From Ulota crispa (taxonomy: Eukaryota > Streptophyta > Bryopsida > Orthotrichales > Orthotrichaceae): 64,000 nt of DNA. This document shows, one piece after another, positions 23,667-35,219 of the stretch. The stretch is taken from the NCBI GenBank assembly GCA_963920765.1, contig OY987246.1:5892501-5956500 (forward strand), given 5' to 3'. The stretch's first letter is position 1; every line of letters starts with the position of its first letter. A program made the position numbers and the translations under genes. A model generated the notes under the pieces. That model was not told the DNA's origin, searched no databases, and saw only the letters and a program-made list of their open reading frames with translations.

Positions 23667-24959
23667 TATAAATAAACACAAGGCAAGAGTAGGTCGATCA
23701 CCCTTGTAAGCTACCATCCGTAGTGTATGTTGCGCAGAAATAAGTTTTGTTGCTAACTTATCACAGCAGTCGCAGCATCAGATCTCAAAACTCGCCACGG
23801 CTTGTTTACAATCGTTAGAAGCCGAAGTTCAGAACGATCATGGAGATCTCGATGTTCGTCACCTCGGAGCCAAATACGGAGCAACCGACTCATGACGGTG
23901 AAGATGATCGTCCTTGCGGAGCACGTTATGGTGCCGTCCAGAATCGTGGTTTTGCCAGAATGCGAGGTGAGATCGATTAGCTATGTTAAGTTACTTGAAT
24001 ACGTTGTTAACTTGTATGTATGTTCTTCCTAGATTTGGCCGCTCTCTCGGAGTTTATTCTATCGCTTTGCAAACTTAGTCCTCCGCTTCGTGTTGTTCAA
24101 CGGATAAATTATTGGTGGTTTCTGGTGATATTTGGTGATGTGTTAAGTATTAACATGACATGTTTCAAAGTACCAGAATTGTAGTATTCAGGTGCACAGA
24201 GCTCTTAAAGTAGAACTGTTATTGATCTCTCAAGTTCTTGAAACAATCTCGCCATTTTCACGAGTATGACTCGTGATCTCTTGTTGCATACCTGTCATTG
24301 TTTACCGAATGTTAGCCGAATGATTTATTTTTTACTTGAGCGACAGAACAAGACCGAGATAGTTTGCCCGGGGGAGGTTGTGGTGTTCCTCGTACTTGGA
24401 AGTCGTCACTTCTCGGACAAGGTGAGTGCAAAGCTTCTTCAAGCGAGCGTTGCTGAGGGATTTTCTGTTTAATGCAGCATCTTACTCGCGGTAAGTCACT
24501 TCAATCTGGTGCCCGAAGATCGACCCACAAACCTCTTCGTCCCTTGAGTCCTGTAATTTTAGTTACCTTTTCTTCTAAGAATTAGAATTTACTCAATATT
24601 CCCTCTCTTTTTATAAATATTGAAACTGGCTGTCACAATCAGTATGACGAAAACCGCTGCGAGATGATGTGTCGAATCATCGCCATTGCCATACGAATTT
24701 GAACTTTTCGTGATCTTGATTTAATTAAGAACTGCTGTCACAATCAGTCCTGGCGCGCCATTAATTGTTGACTCTGTCTGTAATCTGTTTGAGGTTGCCT
24801 AAGTTTGAAATTTCATCAAGAGTGTGCTTCAAATATCGAGTTTCTGTGTACAGGAGGTTTGGAGGTGAGTCGAGCTAGGCCATATCGTGAGGAGATAGGC
24901 TCACACAGGCATGAGTGTTGTTTGGCACGGGAAGAAGACATCAGAGCCAATGGAGAAGT
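23667..24959 (+). CDS. Candidate small multi-exon gene, unrecognised
   Basis: A TATAAATA lies at 23667. From ATG at 23840 (MEISMFVTSEPNTEQPTHDG) to a GTGAGA donor at 23966, splice signals link phase-consistent pieces: 24347-24421, microexons 24478-24490 (13 bases) and 24854-24864 (11 bases), and 24909-24959 ending at TAG, for about 95 residues. The product is not recognised. Another frame to the right (24985-25235) contains helical-looking stretches (ELEKAMHGLAPVCRQLQEAW; then FERCENEIASLTPGKQ) with a frame break between them, so this may instead be a decayed larger gene. The right side ends in a half TTAA element. Confidence 0.28.
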
Positions 24960-25236
24960 AGTACTGCCGCCACAAAATTATGCCAAATCCAAAAGTTACA
25001 TAACTCTGTGTCCGGCCATAGGGAGCTTGAGAAAGCAATGCATGGCTTGGCACCCGTCTGTAGGCAGCTTCAAGAGGCATGGAGTGATGTAAGCTTAGTT
25101 CGACACTAAAAGCGCTGCTGTCTGGCGCCGTGAGGTTCGAAAGATGCGAAAACGAGATTGCAAGCCTGACGCCTGGCAAACAAAACAATGCAGTGGCGGT
25201 GCTTGACACCAAGGCTCTTAGTAAACTTATTACAGT

Positions 25237-25587
25237 GGTGCCTACTTGCAAACTAAAACTTCTCAAAATTTTCATCTCATTTATCAAAATTAAATGATTC
25301 AAAACTTCCCATGTCTTTATAAGTTTAAAGAACCTATTTCAGATTTTTGTTTGAAAAAATGAAAATTCTAAAAAAGTTTTTGGCTGCCCGGGAAGCATCA
25401 TTTTCAAGATTTTATTTTTTAACTTCTTCAATAAATGTTGGAATGAAGAAAAAGTTACATTCCCACGTGTATCTTTGTATTCCTCACCTTCAATAAAAGT
25501 TTCAAAAAATCACGCAAAATAATTTAGCCATAGGTACATTCCCAAAATCCCATTCGTCCCCCAAAAGGGCCCTTGGTCCTTTTGGGG
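25237..25587. mobile_element. Half TTAA element (right arm of E14 type)
   Basis: Matches the right arm of E14 (58586-58935) from 'tgcaaactaaaacttctc' to the tip 'ttttgggg' followed by TTAA at 25588-25591; no matching left tip is present. Confidence 0.7.
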
Positions 25588-25599
25588 TTAATGACAAGA

Positions 25600-26140
25600 A
25601 ATTTCTCAAATCTGCAGTTGCTACATCATCACCATTGCATGCAAAGTAGACTTGCAACATTAAAATAGTTATATATATTCCAATATTAAGTAGAAATTTA
25701 CAAATGGAATATCAATTATTGTACATGTGTACTCTATGCAACAGAACTTTGAAGAACAACTTATTTTCTTTTCAAAAATAAAAATTATGCACCGTGCAAT
25801 GCAACTTTAAAAGATAATAATATCTTCTTTTGTAAAATAGAAATTCATGTATGCAAATACCGATTACTATACACGTGTGATCCATGCAATGGAACATCAG
25901 TTATTGTACACACATGTGCTTCATGCACTAGAAAAAATTAAAAATAAACTTATAAAAATTTTAACTCAACATATCCGCCAAAATCCCTATAAATAAAAAA
26001 TTTAAACAATTCCCTTACACTTGTCACTATATTAAATCATCAAAGTAGCTAGTTAAACAAAATAAATTGTTTATAGAAAATGCTTGACCAAAATTTTGAC
26101 TGTACTGAAACCAATAATGAGCTAACTTCCAATTCAATAT
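25600..26140. other. No gene seen
   Basis: AT-rich. Short imperfect repeats of 'tgtacacatgtg...atgcaatggaac' recur between 25720 and 25930. Confidence 0.4.
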
Positions 26141-26153
26141 TGGTTGTACTTAA

Positions 26154-26929
26154 CACCTAAGCACCCATGCGCCCTAGATATCGCCCCTTGCAACTTTCAA
26201 GCCCTGTTTTGAGGGACTAGATCTAACTTTTTGGTCTTACTTTACATCACAATTATGAAAGCATTCAACTTGTTCATGTCAATGGAGTAATGGCAAGGAA
26301 AGCCAAATGTTGTACAAGTGCTACAAGAGATTTGATTGGGTGAAAACATCATATGGGGAGTAGTGGCACTATACAGTTATGCTGGCAAGCAACGTTTTAT
26401 AGGTTACAACCAATCAATATTCCTTGCAAGCTTCCTTGTGTAAGCTTTGTGGTAGCGGGAAAGTTGTTGGCAAGGGTTTAAGCATGTTCTAAACCCTTAT
26501 TATAGCAATCGTCACCGACTGTGCAGATCATTGTTTTCCGTGCAATAGCCATTTGAAGCCCTAAAACTTGACATAAAAAGAAGTGCAATTTTCAATAATT
26601 TACAAGTGTGTGCATTCACATCTAATCTTGCTACCCACAAAATTTGAGATGAATCAAAGGGCTTACAGAATTTTGTAAAAATCAACAAGTAGCAATTACT
26701 TGCCAAAAAATGAGAATTTGCCATTACGTGTTGTTTGATCAAATGTTATAATCTCCCATCTCCCATGGTCAATTGTTCCCAAAATTTACAGACCCTTTTC
26801 TGAGTAGGTGTTCCACTATTTTCAATGGTTACTTTATGTGGATCATCCAATTGACTTAGATACGATGCATCAAAGTTGTCAATGTCCAAGAACCTTGATT
26901 TTGGTGAAAAAACTCTAGGTGCTTAGGGG
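26154..26929. mobile_element. TTAA element E4 (776 bases)
   Basis: TTAA at 26150-26153 and 26930-26933; tips CACCTAAGCACCC and (rc) CCCCTAAGCACCT. It is the same subfamily and the same length as E10, in the opposite orientation (shared 'agccctaaaacttgacataa'). Confidence 0.85.
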
Positions 26930-26972
26930 TTAAGTCCGCAATTTAAAACTCCAATCTTATGCTAGAAATTAG

Positions 26973-27067
26973 CATGCAATACATGTGTCAGATATGCAAC
27001 ACATGTTTCGACATGCGACACATACGTCAACATGCAACATGTACGCCAACATGCAACACATGCGTCC
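26973..27067. repeat. 19-base minisatellite, five units
   Basis: Five diverged units of 19 bases on the pattern catgcaacacatgcgtcaa fill 95 bases exactly. Confidence 0.8.
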
Positions 27068-27689
27068 ATTTCTTGTTGAAAAGGTAGTAGAGTGCATTCT
27101 GACATGTGGCAAGCTCTTGTGAACTTCCTTCTAAACCAAGAAATAAGGCCTTCCCTGATACTATTTTTGAGGAGTAACCCCTTCGGGGTCCATGTTTCAG
27201 CAAGTAATATTTGGAAGAGTGCTGTTCACATTATGTTCCAAATCTCACTGACAATTTCATTGTTGGAGATATGAAATTCATCCATAGTTTTTGAAATCTG
27301 ATGTTCACATTATGTTCCAAATCTCACTGAAAATCTCATGGGAGAGATGAAAATTGGCCATAGTCTCTGAAGTCTTGGCAATACATTTTGAAAGTTTTGG
27401 CATAAACAAACTGAAAATTTCCTTAAGAAAAGGGTATAATAAATACAAATTTCTAGTTAAAGAATCAAGTCTATCCAATTTTTTTTCTTTAACTCTTGAA
27501 CATCCCATGGACTCTTAAACGTCCCATGGGCATAGCAGGTATGTGTTGCGTAATTTGCATTTGCTACCAATAATTTGGAGTCTCAAGTAGCTCACTAGAA
27601 CCACTTTGATCTACATTCCAACTTCTTTGATAATGTCAAATACAAGAAAATTGTGGATCCATTCTAAATACAAGAAAAATATCTTCTAT

Positions 27690-28007
27690 TAAGGTATATA
27701 CACCCATAAGCACCACTATCCCCATAACATTCACCTCTGAAATCTTGGAAAATCTGTGAAAGTGAATAGATATAACGACAATGATGTACATCATGTGAAC
27801 ATGAAATCTTAATAGCAGTTATGAGTGCAATGGCAATTTGCTCTTTAAAAATTCACAACTTATTCTCACAATATCCAAATAATACATTTGAAAGTGCAAA
27901 CTCATTATTTTTCTATTCCTAATAGGATCCTATAATTTACTAGTTGTTTATTGATACTCATTATGTTCAAAACCCTTAGTTTGATGTTTATGGATGTACA
28001 TACCTTA
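27690..28007. mobile_element. Family-3 MITE
   Basis: Tips TAAGGTATATACACCCATAA and (rc) TAAGGTATGTACATCCATAA. The inside matches the copy at 59.4 kb ('cctctgaaatcttggaaaat'). Confidence 0.75.
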
Positions 28008-28432
28008 TATTGGCAACAAAGGATTTTTGTGACGTTCATGGGTTTAAGTGTTCATTACGTTTGGTGGTATTAGTTTTTGCTCTTTAAATCCAAATTTTGG
28101 GTTTGTTGGAATTTGGTCTTGAGCTAGGACTTGAAGGTTGCGACCAACGTTCTTTTTTCTGGCAAATATTTACCTAAATCTGACCTAGAAATGACACTGG
28201 CAACCATTACATTAAAAAAATTGGGTGCAAATTTGGATGAAATTGCCACCTCCCTCCTTATGTAAGCACATGGTTCACCATGATGTTTTGCATAAATGTA
28301 GTATACATTAGTAAACATGTTGGATGAACATGCATATATTGTTCATTTCTTCCAATTTTAGCCAAATTTTCCTTACCTCCGTACATTCGTGCAAGTCGCT
28401 CTGCCTTGACAAAAACAAAGACAAAATGCTAG

Positions 28433-29750
28433 TTAGGACTTGGGATACAGTGTCAAGTTGTCAACCGCCTCTTCTTGTTGTACAATAGGCTGTCTATGCG
28501 AAAATCTGAGAGCGCAGTGGGAATAGGGAAACTGGAAAATGCACTTACCGCAAGGCATGTTGGCAGACTTCAAAGGCAGTTGCTTGCTCAAATAAAGCCC
28601 ACCTCCACACTCTTGTTGCAAAACATCACACACAAACTGCTTGTGCAACAAAACACATCAGTCACCAACAAAACCCTAAATACTGAACTTGCACGCACAA
28701 ACACTATCAAATAGTGGAAAAGACTCCCACAAATCATCTCCTACACTAAATAGTGCATTTAGGTTGCCTTAACAATTAGATTGCCTTACTATGGAAAGTT
28801 ACCTCATGACTCATGACTTAGTCATTTGGAGGCGCATGTAAATCTTTGGATATTAAGATTTCACATGGTTTCCAACATGGACACTGCTAAGGTAGTGTGC
28901 TCATAAACCGTCCATCTAAGGGCTCATCCACCTTTTTCATGATTTTTTGTGGATGAGAGGATTATCAATTCATTTTTCAAACAAAGAGAAATAGATGCAA
29001 AATGTAACACAAGTTGTTTCATATTTTTTGAAGCATTTTTTAATTACTTATGAATTTTCAAAGTGCATGTGTCCCTATTTATGACCTTAGTCTTCCCAAG
29101 AACAATTCACTTGCAAGTTGTGAAGAGATTTGGAAAAGCAAGGAGAATGATTGACTCTTGCAATTAAAAACACCTTTTCTTCCATGCATTGAATGATTGC
29201 AAGAGGCCAATTTAAGAACCACCCAATGCACCATTTCACTTCAGACTACCTGGACTGGACTGTTGAAAATGCGTCAGCACTGTATGAGCGTACCACCTTA
29301 ATTTGTCTTTCACCAGCAGATGTTATTATTGCCAAGGCCTTAAAAAGTTGCTTACTGCAATAATTATTGCAAAAAATAACTGCAGCAGCAGTAAGTATTT
29401 AGATATTGTAGAATGTCGATGGGCAACCTAAATGCACTATTTGGTGTACATAAAAATGCTCAAAAAACGCCGCAGTTTCACATTTTCAAAACCACAAACT
29501 CTGGAATGTCCAAACATTCGTGTGCACAAAGCGAGACTGTCTTCCCTGCCGAGCAAGGGCATTGGCAATTGCTCAGCAGGGTTTCGGGTTTAAGGTTCTA
29601 ACGACTGACTGCTTATATGACCGAATCTTGGCGAGTTCAGTGAACAAAGCCGGAAGCTCATCTAACATCAGCACAACTGAATTGACAAACATTAGCAATT
29701 TCAACAGTAAAAAGAATGAGGGAACAGCCAACATGCGTCAAAAACATACC
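28433..29750 (-). CDS. Candidate minus-strand gene or gene remnant, unrecognised
   Basis: A GC-richer stretch at 29750-30060 has the look of a 5' leader (telo-box-like AACCCTAA at about 29876) and ends with a GTATGT donor at 29749. After an acceptor at 29677 the frame opens at ATG 29668 (MLDELPALFTELAKIRSYKQ). A further exon-like piece at about 28637-28553 (CDVLQQECGGGLYLSKQLPL) ends at GTAAGT, followed by CAG|TTTCCC at 28530. The pieces are far apart and no family is recognised; a relic is as likely as a working gene. Confidence 0.22.
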
Positions 29751-30145
29751 TTATCTAGAGTCTTCCTGAAATAAGAGCAACGCTTCGATTGTCCGTAGCC
29801 TAAACCCGAAGCTGAAACGCATTCGAGAGATTTGAAGCCCAAACTACGCTACTGCTTGCACAAACTTCTGGATTAGGGTTAGATGCAGCGGAGTCGTGAA
29901 GGTCAGCCCAAATTAAAGCCCGCCCCTCCTTTGAATCACAAACGCAAAAACGTTGAGAAAATTGTTAGTAGGTTTTGGGAAAATCGACCGTAGTTGCTAG
30001 AAACAGAGGCATGAAAATGGCGCCTAACTTAGAAGACAATTGAGCTGCGTCGAGACAACTGAAGGCCCGGTTCAAGGCCGGGCCACACAGGCCAGAACCG
30101 GGAGTTTGAAATCGGCAGTTTGTAAAAACCAGTTGGCTGATTTAA

Positions 30146-30537
30146 CCCCTAAACGCCCATGAAAACGATTATCGTCCTCTGGCCCTGGCCCTGAAAAAAA
30201 TTCTGTACAACAAAAAAAAAAAAGTCGTTTTTCATATGTTATTTTTTCCAAAGTGACCGCAAACACATGATCCATCATAGAAGGCAAAAAATCATCTTAT
30301 CAAATATGCTTATATTTTTAGGTGCCCCAAATTGTGAGAAAATTCAAAATCATGGTACTAGGTTCCAAGCTGCCCTTATTGCAATTTTCATGAGGTTGCC
30401 ATGCACTATTGACTTTTGAAACTTTTAGAAGCAATACTATTGGTGCCCATCAACCAAAACATTGTTGAAGCTACAGTAAAAGTATCGTTGAGCTTACAGT
30501 GTGGGCAGGCCACGGCCACCCAACGGTCCTTTAAGGG
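30146..30537. mobile_element. TTAA element E5 (392 bases)
   Basis: TTAA at 30142-30145 and 30538-30541; tips CCCCTAAACGCCC and (rc) CCCTTAAAGGACC. Body shared with E3 ('gcaattttcatgagg', 'ggtgcccat'). Confidence 0.85.
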
Positions 30538-30886
30538 TTAAGTATTTGTGAAAAAGTGAATAATTTGACTTTCAAGGGCTCACTTTTTTTGCCTACTCAA
30601 AGCTGCCAGTTTTGAGAGTTTACAAACTGTCGTCTCAAACCTCCTGCCTTAGAATGGTGAAGAGGTTATCTTTAGGTGAACAATAGATGAAAACTTGGAA
30701 AAGTGGATGTCCCCTAGTTTTCCACAAATACAAGTTACTTCTCATCCGTTTCAAATTGCCAATTTTGGGCTTGTGTGGCCCTGGCATCAGATTAGCAACC
30801 GGCCAAAAAAATCTTAAATATGATTGGTTGAAATATGGCTTTTGTCAGTTGCAGGGTTCAGATTGTGGGTTTGTATGGTACTTTAA

Positions 30887-31829
30887 CTCCTAAAAGACCA
30901 AGTGGCTATTCAATAGCCACTTGAGAACTCAAGTAGGGTCAAATAGAGTCAAATTTCATTGGATGTTCTCAAACTTGTTACACAAGGTGCAAATATGTAT
31001 CCCCCAAGTGGAAATCTCATTTTTTTCCCAATTGGAGGCATGGTTCAAAAGTTATGTTGCCCAAAAGAAATTGGGCAGTTTGAGCATCTTTGGAGAATCT
31101 TATGCTAAAACTCTCATCAACTTTTGAAATCTGGCAAGTATGTAACCAAAAAAAACATGACGTACAATTGTCAAAAAATATATATTTGAGCTCTCACATC
31201 ACATTTTGAAGGGAGTCAAACTTTGTTAACTATGTTTGGGTCGTTTCAAGTAAAAAAAAATCCTCTAACTTCAAGCCCTATTATTTTTCAATTTATAAAT
31301 TCAAAGCTCTTGAAACATTTTCCACATATTCCAAATGTTTGTCTCCAACTTTGCACCTTTCAGATTTCAAATAAAAGACTTCCTCATTGCACAAGAAATC
31401 ATAAAAGAATAACTAAAGTATTGCTAATTCACTCGACCTCCTTGCATTGTAGGGTGATTTAGAATTAGCTAGACTCTGTATTTGCATCTAAATTTTTTCA
31501 TGAGTGCACCTAACACCATATACTTATGAATGGTCAAAAAGCTCAAATTTGTGTAGAGCAAAAAATTTACTCTAGAGAGGCTCAAAGTCTGCTGACCTTG
31601 TTTTGTAGGAATGAAAAAAAGTTGTTTCTCTCACTTCAAACGTTATAATCTTACAATTTGTGCTGTCAAATGGGCTGAAGTTTTTTAACACATTAGATTG
31701 TTGGTTTTACAAACTCTTAAACGGTTGAAATTGAGAAAAAAATATATTTATTTTTGATTTTAGGCAATGCACTAAAAGTTGGTAGTTTCTAAGAACTTTT
31801 CTCAAAAAACACCCTTGGTCCTTTAAGGG
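30887..31829. mobile_element. TTAA element E6 (943 bases)
   Basis: TTAA at 30883-30886 and 31830-31833; tips CTCCTAAAAGACCAAG and (rc) CCCTTAAAGGACCAAG. Non-coding. Confidence 0.8.
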
Positions 31830-32169
31830 TTAATATCCATGTTCACCAACCAATATAGCCACATCAATTAGCGGTCAACATAGTGAAGTTTTGGGGCTTG
31901 CTCCAAGGGTGGTACCAAATTTATCTGGTAGAAGCACACTCTTGGATGATACACAATTACATGGAAAAGTTTCTTGCGAGCAAAACACCAGATAGGGTGC
32001 CAGTTTTTGTGTTTTGTCTGGCCGCTAGTCGAAACCAGGTTTGATGTGGTTATTGCCACCTAGTTCATGAAATTAGGTCAAGAGGCTCACAATAATCACT
32101 TGCCACACTGTTCACAACATTTAGTCTAATACTGGAAATAATATGGATGAGAATACTTCCGGGCCTTAA

Positions 32170-33063
32170 CCCATTAAAGACCACACACATTTTCACAAAA
32201 TCCATTAGAAATTGGGGTAGTAAACTTGGATGTGCGTTTGAATCAATTATGACCCAATTTCAATAATCCAACCGTACAAATGAGAAGTAGACCTTGTTTA
32301 CTATAAAGGATCAAAATCTCATTTAGATCTACCGTTGGAGATGAAATATTATAATGATTGAGTGAGTTGTAGGCTTGAATTCTCTAGTTTTCATGCTTGT
32401 GTGGTTTTGAATCTTACTGCTTCATACAAGCTTTGCTTGAAAAGAGCCTTATATTTCTAATCTCCCACCTTTCCAATAAGACTAGTTTCACACAAAATGA
32501 ATAAAAACAACAATCACAAGGTGTAGCTAAGTGGACAAAAAGGGTCAAAAATCCCACTTTCTTCACTACCCAAACATATTTTTACAAGAAACTTGATAAA
32601 TGCTATGGAAAATCCAATTGGTGAAAACAATCAAGAATTGGCCTTAAACATAGCACAATTTTTTTAAGATGAAATGATAACATCATTTCAATAGATCTTC
32701 AAGTACTACAATTATACTACTACCGTATAGGAAACCAATACAAGCATACTTTCTGATCAATTTGAAATTTTTTAGAACTACGTAATTGAAATGTGGCATT
32801 CTTCTTGGATGTTTGATGTATTGTGTTGTTGCTTTGACCCATCTTTGACCAAATATGAATATGTATTTTGAGGCCATGCCGTATAAACACCATTATTTAT
32901 AAACTCACAAACCCAATTCCATTGTTGTTTTTTTGGTTGGATGCAAAATTCTTGTGATCACAAGCATTCTTCTAGACCAATTTCCAAATTGTTGAGCAAT
33001 TTTATTCTATACCCCAAAAACCACTCTGCTGAACCAAAATATGGTTTGGTGGTCTCTAAAGGT
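32170..33063. mobile_element. TTAA element E7 (894 bases, diverged)
   Basis: TTAA at 32166-32169 and 33064-33067; tips CCCATTAAAGACCAC and (rc) ACCTTTAGAGACCAC. The weakest tip match of the set. Confidence 0.6.
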
Positions 33064-33244
33064 TTAAGGCATTATCAAACCAAAGATGGGATTCTTAAAT
33101 GGGAACTAGGGACTTCTATGCCTTTCTTTGTCCAAAAAATTTAGGGAAAATTTTATGGATACCCTTGAAGTTTGTAATATTTAAATAGACATCTTTGCTT
33201 TTTCAGAAATTGCACAAATACCCTTGGATCATTTGGGTGCAAGT

Positions 33245-33466
33245 CACTAGAAGAAAAACAAGGATAAACGACTGCCAAAAACCACAACGACTAGGTCACC
33301 AAAATTGCCTTACAACTGTAAAGCAACTGCACAACAATTGCATGACTACATTGTAGTCATTGTAGTCATGCAATTGTTGTGCAGTTGTTTTTTAGTTGCA
33401 AGGCAATTCTGGTGACCTACTCGTTGTGGTGTTTGGCAGTTGTTTATCCTTGTTTTTCTTTGAGTG
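33245..33466. mobile_element. CACTA-type foldback MITE with 3-base duplication
   Basis: Starts CACTAGAAGAAAAACAAGG and ends with the inverted counterpart (CCTTGTTTTTCTTTGAGTG). The arms pair almost throughout (about 100 bases each), so the transcript would fold into one long hairpin. AGT at 33242-33244 and 33467-33469 is the 3-base duplication expected of CACTA elements. Confidence 0.85.
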
Positions 33467-34179
33467 AGTGTAGGAGTATGTAAAAGTACAAAATCACTTG
33501 CCAAAGGACTGCCATGTGCAAGGAGATCGAAATCAAGTGATCACTTTAATCCATATTATTGACAATGCATATAGAGTCTTGGACATTAAGTCATCGTCCT
33601 TTTTAAAACCCCTTCCGCACATTCAATTCTTCAACAAATTCAAAAGTGATTGCATGTTTGAAAAATTAACTCAAGGGGACAAAATGTATTAGAGTTTGAA
33701 AAGTAGATCATTCTTATTTCATACTTTTAATCCATGTCAGATGCAATTTTGCACAAATGAGTATGCCATATTTATCGACTTTTATCAACATCATCAACAT
33801 CTTTGTGACTTTTAATTGCCTTTTAGAACGTGAAATTGTCTCAACTCAAGTAAGCCTATTGTACATTGAGAATAGATTAAGAATATACACGTGGTAAATT
33901 GTTGACAAACTTTTAGTGATTTTTAAAGCATTTAAATCATAACGGGATTTTTTTTCAAAACTTTTTTTATAACACTTCTCTTTATTAGACACGTTAAGCA
34001 TCAACAAAATTTGCTGCTCTTTCTAAGCTTTCCAAATATGTAGATAGTTTTAGATTTGGCAAAATATTGATTTTGTGAGAAAATTATAAAAAACAGACTA
34101 CACCTTGTTGTCTTAAGGACCAAGATGGAAAAGTTCAATCTTGTTAATCCAAATGCCTAAAAAGGTCACTATGGACTAT

Positions 34180-34259
34180 ATATGTATATCTATCTATATA
34201 TCTATATATATATGTATATATATATATATGTATATATACATATATATACATATATATAC

Positions 34260-34327
<68 letters not shown>

Positions 34328-34345
34328 GTATATATATGTATAGTT
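34180..34345. repeat. Long TA / TATG microsatellite
   Basis: About 165 bases of TA repeats with interspersed 'tatgta' and 'catata'. Open frames reading IYIYIY here are artefacts. Confidence 0.95.
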
Positions 34346-34586
34346 CTATGCTGAGGACAATGATATTGCTCAAATTCACAAGTTTTGTTTTTTGTTTCTC
34401 TAACCGTGTTTGGTTTTATAGTTGAAGATTTCTATTTTACAGATGTCATTGTTTGGAATACAAGGGATAGTTTTGGACATTCGTCATTCAACACCTTTGC
34501 CAATAATTGGTTTAAAAGCACATCACTTTCCATTTCATCATTTTAAAAGAAAATTCTTCATTTTCAATTTCTACAATCCACTTTAA

Positions 34587-34829
34587 CCCCTAGGAATGCG
34601 GGATGAAGCATGTGGATATTTGGGAGGAAATCAACTGTGGCCTAAGAAAATCCTAAAAGCAAAATTTTATTTTCGTATTTGCAAGTTTTTCTTCTTAATT
34701 CCATCTTGACACAAAACGATTTAAAAGTCTTGCACAAGAATCATAAAGCACCGAATGATCAAACTCATTACAATTGAAAAAAGCAAATAATAATAGCTTT
34801 CAATTGATATACATTTGCACTCGTAGGGG
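34587..34829. mobile_element. TTAA element E8 (243 bases)
   Basis: TTAA at 34583-34586 and 34830-34833; tips CCCCTAGGAATGCG and (rc) CCCCTACGAGTGC. Confidence 0.8.
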
Positions 34830-34872
34830 TTAAGTCCCAGTGACTTGAAAATTTCATGGAATAAGTTGTCGT

Positions 34873-35217
34873 TAAGGTAGGAGGCTCAAATTCGGACCAG
34901 GCTCTAAACTAGACCACCTCCTCAAATGGACCACCTTCTTAAATGTACTTTATTTTTATATGTTTTTCATAACCCTTCAACAATGTACAAGTAATGTACA
35001 TTTGAGGAGGTGATCCATTTTAAAACCTTATGATCTTTCGCCTTCAAAAATTCATAACTAATTCCACAAAGCTCCAAAAAATATGAAATAACTTGGATTA
35101 GATGTAAATTCCTCTTGTGTTTCAAAGAAAATTTACTGATAAATATTTCAAAATGTTTTACCTCCTCAAAATTCAGTTTCAGCCCTTAGATTGTCCATTT
35201 ATGAGCCTCCTACCTTA
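34873..35217. mobile_element. Family-3 MITE
   Basis: Tips TAAGGTAGGAGGCTCAAATT and (rc) TAAGGTAGGAGGCTCATAAA. It begins 40 bases after E8. Confidence 0.75.
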
Positions 35218-35219
35218 TA

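Noticed and set aside
26973..27067. CRISPR-like array
   Set aside because: Units are contiguous without spacers, in plant nuclear DNA; a minisatellite.
33245..33466. Reading the long hairpin as a miRNA gene
   Set aside because: CACTA tips and a 3-base duplication explain it as a transposon; small-RNA production is possible but not shown.
34141..34425. Frames reading IYIYIY on both strands, also at 37.6 and 57.8-58.2 kb
   Set aside because: Produced by TA microsatellites.
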